Shown in pieces: positions 5,700 to 10,600 of a DNA stretch of 10,600 nucleotides. The DNA lies in contig DCDC01000027.1 of NCBI GenBank assembly GCA_002316225.1, positions 1-10,600 on the forward strand. Direction: 5' to 3'. The translations under genes were made by a program, and so were the position numbers. Position 1 is the first letter of the stretch, and each line of letters opens with the position of its first letter. The notes under the pieces are model-generated. The model was not told where the DNA came from. It saw only the letters and a program-made list of their open reading frames with translations, and did no database searches. Origin of the DNA: Firmicutes bacterium UBA1065 (GTDB lineage Bacteria > Bacillota > Clostridia > Tissierellales > Sedimentibacteraceae).

Positions 5700-8075
5700 A
5701 TGAAGCAAAAATCTAAATCAGTTTTGGAATTTGATAAAATAATTGAAAAGGTTGCCGGGTTTGCCGAAACAAATATGGGAAAAGATGAAGTTTACAAGCT
5801 GGATACCTCCCACAGCCTTGAGGGAGTAAGATTCAAGCAAAAACAAACAGCCCAGGCCCTTTCCATAATAATAGAAAAAGGATCACCTCCCTTGGGAGGA
5901 ATTCATGATATAAAGGACTATGTGAAAAGAGGGGCTGCGGGAGGAATTATATCCATGCGGGGTCTTTTGAACTGTGCCGATACCCTTAGGGCAGCAAGGC
6001 TAATAAAAAACTATGTCCTTTTGAACAATGACGACAGGCATTATGATTTGCTTGAAGACATGTGCCAAGGTATATATGCCGACAAGGACATTGAGGAAAG
6101 AATATATTCGATAATAATAAGCGAAGAAGAAATTGCCGATGATGCCAGCCCGGAGCTTAAGCGCATCAGAAGGGAAATTCAAATAAAGAGCAATGCCATA
6201 AAAAATAAAATAAATTCTCTGGTAAGTTCTCCTTCCATGCAGAAATACCTCCAGGAAGCTATTGTTACCATGCGAAATGACAGGTATGTAATCCCCGTAA
6301 GAAAGGAATACAGGAGCATGGTTAAGGGCATAATCCATGACCAGTCGGCAACAGGCTCAACCCTCTTTATAGAGCCTATGGCTATAGTGGAAATGACCAA
6401 TGATATTGCTAACTTAAAGATTGAAGAAAAAAAAGAAATCGACCGCATACTCTTGGAACTCAGCCTGATGATAGGGGACATAAGCGAAGAAATGATTAAT
6501 AATCAAGAGATATTAAGGGAGCTTGACTTTATTTTTGCCAAGGGAAAGTATGCCATAAGCATAAACGGTATTGAGCCCAAGGTAAATGACAGGGGCTACA
6601 TAAAGATTAAAAAGGGAAGGCATCCCCTCATACCGCCGGAATCGGTAGTGCCCATCGATGCAGTCTTAGGGGACGAATACAGGACCCTTATAATTACAGG
6701 ACCCAATACCGGAGGAAAAACCGTATCCCTTAAGACTCTGGGTCTCTTCACCCTCATGGGTATGGCAGGTCTTCATCTTCCTGCCGAATACGGGACCGAA
6801 ATATCAGTATTCAGCGCAGTATATGCCGATATAGGGGATGAGCAGAGCATTGAACAAAGCCTGAGCACCTTTTCCTCCCATATGACAAATATCGTGAAAA
6901 TATTGAAAGAGGTGGATGAAAGGTCCTTTGTGCTTTTTGATGAGCTTGGAGCCGGAACGGACCCCACGGAAGGGGCAGCCCTGGCAATTGCTATACTTGA
7001 TACCCTCCATGAAAGAAGGATCGTGACAGCTGCAACCACCCATTACGCAGAACTTAAACTGTATGCCCTTACAACCGAGGGAGTCATAAACGGAAGCGTC
7101 GAATTTGATGTTGAAACCTTAAGTCCCACCTACAAGCTTTTAATCGGGGTTCCCGGAAAATCCAATGCCTTTGAAATATCAAAAAAATTAGGGCTTCAGC
7201 AGGAAATCATAGATAAGGCAAAGCAATACATGGAATCCGACAAGATTGAATTTGAAGATGCCTTAAAGCAAATCGAAGAAAACCGGGTATACATTGAAGA
7301 AAAGAAGCAGGAAATTGACAGGCTGGAACAAGAAAGCAGGAAAAAACACGGGGACTTTTTGGCCAGGGAAAGAAAAGCCCTTGAAAGAAGCGAAAAAATC
7401 ATTGATGACGCCAATTATGAAGCCAGAAAAATAATTGAGAATGCCAAAAAAGAAGCTGCTGAAATCATAAAAGAATTAAGAAAATTAAATCTTGAAATGG
7501 ACAAGGACAAAAACCGCCGCGCCAATGAACTGAGGCAGCTTTTAAATAAAAAAACCAAGGAATTATCCGAAAATATTTACAGGGACCAAATTGCGGAAGA
7601 TGATGCTCTTGATACTGAAACACCCTTAAAAACAGGGGATGCGGTACTTGTAAAAAGCTTGAATCAAAAAGGTTATATTGTTTCGGATGTGGACGATTCC
7701 CAGAATGTAACCGTACAAATAGGCCTGATTAAAACAAAGGTAAAAAAATCAGACCTGATAAAAATAAAATCCGATGAGGAGACGAAACAAAAAGACAGCA
7801 CCCACAGGATGGTTAAATTAAAGACTTCATCAATTAATCCCAAGATAGATTTAAGGGGCTACAACCTGGATGAAGCCCTGCTGGAACTTGACAAATACCT
7901 GGATGATGCCTTCATGTCAAATTTAAACGAGGTCCAGGTAATTCACGGCAAGGGTACTGGTGTCTTAAGAGAAGGGATAACCCAGTTTTTGAAAAAACAC
8001 AAGCATGTTAAGGAAGCAAGGTTAGGTACCTTCAACGAAGGAGGAGACGGGGTCACTATAGTTAAATTTAAATGA
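5700..8075 (+). CDS. mutS2: Endonuclease MutS2 (MutS-family ATPase with C-terminal Smr domain)
   Basis: MutS2 is a homodimeric ATPase/endonuclease. It is linked to suppression of homologous recombination in some bacteria and, in Bacillus subtilis, to sensing and splitting collided ribosomes. This protein has 791 residues, the usual family length. The N-terminus KSVLEFDKIIEKVAGFA is typical. The core/clamp region includes the characteristic VRKEYRSMVKGIIHDQSATGSTLFIEP. Walker A is GPNTGGKT (334-341), Walker B and adjacent loop LFDELGAGTDPTEGAA (Asp414-Glu415), and then TTHYAELK. A long Lys/Glu-rich coiled coil follows (about 510-650). The Smr nuclease domain at about 712-791 has IDLRG (716-720) and HGKGTG (749-754). 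All key motifs are intact. ATG 5700 was chosen for its family-like start and GAAAGGG. It is followed after 13 bp by the zinc-ribbon gene and is probably co-transcribed with it. A hairpin-forming repeat directly upstream may affect its mRNA. Confidence 0.97.
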   Translation: MKQKSKSVLEFDKIIEKVAGFAETNMGKDEVYKLDTSHSLEGVRFKQKQTAQALSIIIEKGSPPLGGIHDIKDYVKRGAAGGIISMRGLLNCADTLRAARLIKNYVLLNNDDRHYDLLEDMCQGIYADKDIEERIYSIIISEEEIADDASPELKRIRREIQIKSNAIKNKINSLVSSPSMQKYLQEAIVTMRNDRYVIPVRKEYRSMVKGIIHDQSATGSTLFIEPMAIVEMTNDIANLKIEEKKEIDRILLELSLMIGDISEEMINNQEILRELDFIFAKGKYAISINGIEPKVNDRGYIKIKKGRHPLIPPESVVPIDAVLGDEYRTLIITGPNTGGKTVSLKTLGLFTLMGMAGLHLPAEYGTEISVFSAVYADIGDEQSIEQSLSTFSSHMTNIVKILKEVDERSFVLFDELGAGTDPTEGAALAIAILDTLHERRIVTAATTHYAELKLYALTTEGVINGSVEFDVETLSPTYKLLIGVPGKSNAFEISKKLGLQQEIIDKAKQYMESDKIEFEDALKQIEENRVYIEEKKQEIDRLEQESRKKHGDFLARERKALERSEKIIDDANYEARKIIENAKKEAAEIIKELRKLNLEMDKDKNRRANELRQLLNKKTKELSENIYRDQIAEDDALDTETPLKTGDAVLVKSLNQKGYIVSDVDDSQNVTVQIGLIKTKVKKSDLIKIKSDEETKQKDSTHRMVKLKTSSINPKIDLRGYNLDEALLELDKYLDDAFMSNLNEVQVIHGKGTGVLREGITQFLKKHKHVKEARLGTFNEGGDGVTIVKFK

Positions 8076-8088
8076 TTGAGGAGCAAAT

Positions 8089-8310
8089 ATGGAAAGAAAG
8101 GTAAAGAGTTTAAATTGTCCCTTATGCGGTAAAGCTATGGAAGAAGGATATGTTCATTCCAGAAAGCAAATTTTGTGGTCCGAAGATGATAAGCCCAGAT
8201 TGTTTGACTTCTATGACGAGAATTTGGTGACAATGCCCATAAGGAGGGCAAACAAGGTTCCCGGGCTGAGATGCAAGGAATGCAAAATTGCATTGTTTGA
8301 GTATGAATAA
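8089..8310 (+). CDS. Small zinc-ribbon protein with two CxxC pairs (DUF6487-like)
   Basis: A 73-residue protein whose two Cys pairs, CPLC (10-13) and CKEC (62-65), are suited to bind one zinc ion as a zinc ribbon. The pattern CPLCGKAMEEGYV near the start and RCKECKIALFEY near the end resembles the DUF6487 (PF20097) family of small clostridial proteins. No catalytic residues, membrane segment or signal peptide are seen. GAGGAG ends 5 nt before ATG and the gap to mutS2 is 13 bp, so it is very probably translated from the mutS2 transcript. The function is unknown; a regulatory or protein-/RNA-binding role is only a guess from the fold. The family assignment is from memory of the motif and should be treated as likely, not certain. 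Confidence 0.85.
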   Translation: MERKVKSLNCPLCGKAMEEGYVHSRKQILWSEDDKPRLFDFYDENLVTMPIRRANKVPGLRCKECKIALFEYE

Positions 8311-8323
8311 TTACATATTCGCT

Positions 8324-8395
8324 TGTCATCCTGAGCGAAAGCGAAGGATACCAATGTTTCAATGAGATTCTTCGGGCTTGCGCCCTCAGAATGAC
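8324..8395. repeat. Palindromic interspersed repeat copy 2
   Basis: The left arm TGTCATCCTGAG (8324-8335) and right arm CTCAGAATGAC (8385-8395) pair with one mismatch. The interior has GCGAAAGCGAAGGAT, one A longer than the other copies, and a nested GGGC-TTGC-GCCC stem inside ATTCT/AGAAT. It begins 13 bp after the zinc-ribbon stop. As RNA it would fold into a long hairpin that could act as a weak terminator or protect the mRNA 3' end, but no T-run follows. Confidence 0.85.
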
Positions 8396-8403
8396 GCAAT
8401 AGT

Positions 8404-8480
8404 TGTCATCCTGAGCGAAGCGAAGGATCCCATGTCATCCTGACCCAGTGAAGGATCCCGGCTAAGCCCTCAGAATGACA
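8404..8480. repeat. Palindromic interspersed repeat copy 3, with nested second left arm
   Basis: The left arm TGTCATCCTGAG starts at 8404, runs through GCGAAGCGAAGGATCC, and is followed by a second, degenerate left arm (TGTCATCCTGACCCAGTGAAGG from 8433). A GGC-TAA-GCC mini-stem and the right arm CTCAGAATGACA (8469-8480) close it. It looks like one copy inserted into, or recombined with, another. Only 8 bp separate it from copy 2. Confidence 0.85.
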
Positions 8481-8510
8481 TTAATTCGAATAAATTTAAA
8501 CAATTATTTA

Positions 8511-8539
8511 TTTACATACAATACTTCTAATAGTAAAAT
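8511..8539 (+). promoter_or_regulatory. Sigma-A-type promoter for the acetyltransferase gene
   Basis: TTTACA (8511-8516), a 17-bp spacer and TAAAAT (8534-8539) each match consensus at five of six positions. It lies just after repeat copy 3 and about 43 bp before the ATG, giving a leader of roughly 35 nt with GGGAGG (8572-8577). Confidence 0.6.
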
Positions 8540-8556
8540 AACATAAAATTTAGAAG
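8524..8556. promoter_or_regulatory. Inverted repeat around the -10 (possible operator)
   Basis: CTTCTAA (8524-8530) and TTAGAAG (8550-8556) are perfect 7-bp inverted arms separated by 19 bp, and they flank the TAAAAT -10 box. This geometry could suit a dimeric regulator, but AT-rich chance matches are common. No regulator gene is in the window. Confidence 0.3.
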
Positions 8557-8581
8557 AATTGTCACGAATAAGGGAGGAAAT

Positions 8582-9661
8582 ATGGAAAGAGAGATAGTAA
8601 GGCTGGATATGGACAGGGATTTTGCCGCCTTTGAAGAATTGTCGGTAATCTCTTTCGGCCAGGCAACTAATTGCAATAAGGAAATGTATGAATGGCTCTT
8701 CGATATGAACCCATATAATAAATCCGGAAATATGATGTATCTTTTAAAGGAAGGGGATAAGGTTATTGCCTGTGACGGACTTTTGCCAAACGAGCTCTAT
8801 GTAAACGGAAAAGTCCTCTTGGCTGCTCACTCCGTAAAGTCCATGACCCATCCGGATTATAAAAGGCAGGGCATATTCAGAAAAATGACGGAAAACTCCT
8901 GTGAGAGAGGGAAACAGGACGGGGTGGACGTGGTAATAGGCCTGGCAAATGACCAGTCTTATCCTGCCTATCAAAGATTCGGCTGGCCCACTCTTTTTGA
9001 AAAGGAAGTATACGTAAAACCCATACTGATTAACAATATACTCAGAAGAAGAATTAAAATAGGCTTTTTGGCAGACCTGGGAAACTTAATCTTTGCTACC
9101 TTCATGAAAATCAAGTTAAAAGGACAGCTGGATAAGGAAATAGAATATGAGATACTTGATAAGGTTCCGGAAGAAATACAGCAATGCTGGGACAAATTTA
9201 AATCCAAATACAGGGTTCTTTTGGTAAGGGATTACAAATACCTGAATTACAGGTACAATGAAAGACCGGACGTTGATTATGTGACCCTGCTTGCAAGGCA
9301 TAAGGGCCAAATAATCGGTTTTGCCATACTTCACAACGCGGTCGCCAACGGGTCAAAAATGACATCTGCCGTTGAATTTTTCACGGACCCCACAAACGAA
9401 AGATACATAAAAGCCCTGGCAAACGGCCTGGCCAAATATTGCTATGACAACAAGCTTGAATACGCGGTTGTCGGAACGGGCCATTACGGCGAGTACAGGA
9501 AGGTTCTTCTAAGCAACGGTTTCATGGTAACCCGTAAGCCTCCCAAGAACAATATGATGATTGCCAACATTCTTTCTGACAGGGTCACCCTGGATGAAAT
9601 AATTGGCCATGATAAATGGCATATAACTCAGGGAGACGGGGAAACGGAATTAGACCTGTAG
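8582..9661 (+). CDS. GNAT-type N-acetyltransferase, two-domain
   Basis: A 359-residue cytosolic protein of the GNAT superfamily, which transfers an acyl group from acyl-CoA to an amine. The N-terminal domain shows the acetyl-CoA loop region SVKSMTHPDYKRQGIFRKM (84-102), with the pyrophosphate-binding motif RQGIFR at 95-100. It continues with GLANDQSYPAYQRFGW (120-135), typical of Acetyltransf_9-like members. A second half (about 190-359) with VRDYKYLNYRYNERPD, KGQIIGFAIL and a terminal WHITQGD resembles the second GNAT-like domain of proteins often found in polysaccharide loci. There is no signal peptide. GGGAGG lies 4 nt before ATG. It has its own promoter and converges with a glycosyltransferase gene, overlapping it by 34 bp. 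The substrate is unknown; an amino-sugar of a surface glycan is suggested only by neighbours. Confidence 0.85.
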   Translation: MEREIVRLDMDRDFAAFEELSVISFGQATNCNKEMYEWLFDMNPYNKSGNMMYLLKEGDKVIACDGLLPNELYVNGKVLLAAHSVKSMTHPDYKRQGIFRKMTENSCERGKQDGVDVVIGLANDQSYPAYQRFGWPTLFEKEVYVKPILINNILRRRIKIGFLADLGNLIFATFMKIKLKGQLDKEIEYEILDKVPEEIQQCWDKFKSKYRVLLVRDYKYLNYRYNERPDVDYVTLLARHKGQIIGFAILHNAVANGSKMTSAVEFFTDPTNERYIKALANGLAKYCYDNKLEYAVVGTGHYGEYRKVLLSNGFMVTRKPPKNNMMIANILSDRVTLDEIIGHDKWHITQGDGETELDL

Positions 9662-10485
9662 TGCACCTGTTTTTTGGCTAAGTTTTCAAAATAATAGTAA
9701 AATACGCCCAAGACTCCCCTGTAGCTTTTCTTCCAGGGCTTGTTTCTTCCACAGTAGTGAATTATTGAAGTGTTGTGGGCAATCCACCTCATGTCTTTCC
9801 TGTTGGCCAGGTTCTTGGGATTGGCATTGTAAAGAGCCAGGTACCTGTCGCTCAGGTTGTACACCATGGCGTCAAGGGGAATTGTTTTGTGGGCATAAAC
9901 CCCGTTTAAAACATCCTGGTCGGGAAGAACCAGCAAGAGTTTTTTATTATTTATATATTCATATACTTCTTCAATACTTTGGTTTTTCCTGAGTTCTTTT
10001 AAATTTATAAGCAAGACCCCGGAGTTTATGTAGGTGCTTTCCACCGGCATATTGAGTCTAATCGCATTTATTTTTTTAAGTCTTTTATTTTTTACATGAG
10101 AGGCTGCAGCAAAAAAATTGCTGCCCATATCGAGCTTGTACAATTCTTCAATGCTGTTAATCACGACAATGTCAGGATCAAGATAGAGGATACGGTCCAA
10201 TTCTTCCGGCAGGTATTGGGCGGCAAAAATCCGGTAGTACATTTCTTTGGGATACCTTTCAGTGACAGGGGCTCCTTCAAATATGCTTTCCGGAACTTTT
10301 ATGTCTATAATATTACACATGCTGCAATCTATACTCCTGTTAATTAAGTCAAAGTCTTCTTCACTCAGGGAGGAATGGGCTATATAGACATCAAATTTAA
10401 CCCTGGGATTTGACCTGGTGAGGGATGTGAGCATTACCGCCAACTGCTTTATATAATTAGAGTTTAAAGTAACCAAGATATTCAA
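9628..10485 (-). CDS. Family 8 glycosyltransferase (LgtC/GspA-like)
   Basis: GT8 enzymes are retaining, metal-dependent transferases that use UDP-sugars (galactose or glucose) to build surface glycans. The 285-residue protein starts MNILVTLNSNYIKQL. It has the DxD metal/UDP motif in YLDPDIVV (Asp103, Asp105), INSGVLLINL (153-162), LPDQDVLN (187-194), and the C-terminal HYCGRNKPW (His243, Lys249-Pro-Trp), so the active site is complete. There is no signal peptide or membrane helix. The start is TTG at 10485; GAAAGGTGAT lies 5 nt before it (plus-strand 10491-10500), and an in-frame TGA just upstream rules out a longer form. The last codons (to HYRSNSVSPSP) overlap the acetyltransferase 3' end. 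Its promoter lies in the 10529-10556 region. It is probably part of a surface-polysaccharide or glycoconjugate region continuing to the right. Confidence 0.93.
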   Translation of the reverse strand: MNILVTLNSNYIKQLAVMLTSLTRSNPRVKFDVYIAHSSLSEEDFDLINRSIDCSMCNIIDIKVPESIFEGAPVTERYPKEMYYRIFAAQYLPEELDRILYLDPDIVVINSIEELYKLDMGSNFFAAASHVKNKRLKKINAIRLNMPVESTYINSGVLLINLKELRKNQSIEEVYEYINNKKLLLVLPDQDVLNGVYAHKTIPLDAMVYNLSDRYLALYNANPKNLANRKDMRWIAHNTSIIHYCGRNKPWKKSYRGVLGVFYYYFENLAKKQVHYRSNSVSPSP

Positions 10486-10505
10486 GATAAATCACCTTTC
10501 CATCA

Positions 10506-10533
10506 TTGAAATCGTGCCGCTGATATATATTAT
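10506..10533 (+). promoter_or_regulatory. Putative rightward promoter for the truncated glycosyltransferase gene
   Basis: TTGAAA (10506-10511), a 16-bp spacer and TATTAT (10528-10533) could serve the rightward gene starting near 10568. It overlaps the leftward promoter below. The region is AT-rich, so confidence is modest. Confidence 0.35.
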
Positions 10534-10556
10534 ATTAATAAAAAAAATGAATGCAA
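10529..10556 (-). promoter_or_regulatory. Leftward sigma-A-type promoter for the GT8 gene
   Basis: On the minus strand, TTGCAT (10551-10556) and a perfect TATAAT (10529-10534) are 16 bp apart. The -10 lies about 44 bp before the TTG start. Confidence 0.5.
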
Positions 10557-10567
10557 GGTGATTAAAA

Positions 10568-10600
10568 ATAATAAAAATATCCGCTCACGGTTTCGGACAC
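10568..10600 (+). CDS. Start of a probable glycosyltransferase (HGFGH motif), cut by window edge
   Basis: Only 11 codons are visible, reading IIKISAHGFGH. A GHGFGH-type motif right after a short beta strand is typical of the N-terminus of GT-B/MurG-like glycosyltransferases, including the arabinokinase N-terminal domain type. AAGGTGAT (10555-10562) precedes the frame by 5 nt, the same layout as the GT8 gene's own start. The codon at that distance is ATA, not ATG, GTG or TTG; no canonical start exists between the in-frame stop at 10559-10561 and the motif. Either a rare ATA start is used, or a one-base change or indel is present. Deleting one A from the run at 10564-10568 would join GTG 10558 to this frame. 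Assignment rests on a very short stretch. Confidence 0.4.
   Translation, partial: MIKISAHGFGH

Noticed and set aside
5511..5708. Minus-strand frame with repeated MTNESLR units
   Set aside because: The repeat peptide is the translation of the 21-bp tandem units and palindromic repeat. It overlaps the U32 end and mutS2 start, and no ribosome binding site supports it.
8135..8399. Minus-strand frames over the zinc-ribbon gene and repeat copy 2
   Set aside because: Their sequences (FAFAQDDK, SLRMT) are typical translations of this repeat family, and they lie antisense to a well-supported gene.
9765..10347. Plus-strand frames within the GT8 gene
   Set aside because: These are shadows of a gene with a full set of GT8 motifs on the other strand.

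Overview
The window looks like a chromosomal segment from a Clostridia-type Bacillota. The evidence is AT-rich intergenic DNA, strong Gram-positive ribosome binding sites (GGAGG, AGAGGAG, GGGAGG), the MEP isoprenoid route, and the order zapA - U32 peptidase/hydroxylase - mutS2, which is familiar from that class. Species cannot be named from the sequence alone.

Layout. (1) 1-2140: the C-terminal three quarters of dxs, whose 5' end lies outside the window, is followed by a class I glutamine-amidotransferase-fold hydrolase of the gamma-glutamyl-GABA hydrolase (C26) type. The two genes are joined by an ATGA stop/start overlap. (2) 2141-8310: after a promoter-like gap comes a co-directional set: a ZapA-domain protein with an unusually long coiled-coil tail, a large U32 family protein, MutS2, and a 73-residue zinc-ribbon protein. 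Two hairpins, the second followed by six T, sit between zapA and the U32 gene. A palindromic interspersed repeat sits between the U32 gene and mutS2. (3) 8311-8581: a non-coding gap holding two more copies of that repeat and then a good sigma-A-type promoter. (4) 8582-10600: a GNAT-type acetyltransferase on + converges with, and overlaps by 34 bp, a family 8 glycosyltransferase on -. Divergent from the latter, the first codons of another probable glycosyltransferase run off the right edge. This last part looks like the edge of a cell-surface glycan or glycoconjugate region.

How the genes may work together. The zapA - U32 - mutS2 - zinc-ribbon stretch joins division-ring assembly (ZapA) to nucleic-acid and ribosome maintenance (U32 RNA hydroxylase-like protein; MutS2, which in Bacillus has been linked to collided ribosomes as well as recombination). 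Whether the set is co-transcribed through the terminator-like hairpin and the repeat is open. I see no CRISPR array, rRNA, tRNA, prophage or toxin-antitoxin locus.

The most unusual observations are: a 111-residue ungapped internal duplication in the ZapA tail; three copies of a TGTCATCCTGAG...CTCAGAATGACA palindromic repeat around mutS2, one with a 21-bp arm triplication; the terminator-like hairpin directly before the U32 ribosome binding site; and the apparent ATA start (or a one-base indel) of the truncated glycosyltransferase at the right edge. I found no convincing new multi-gene system.
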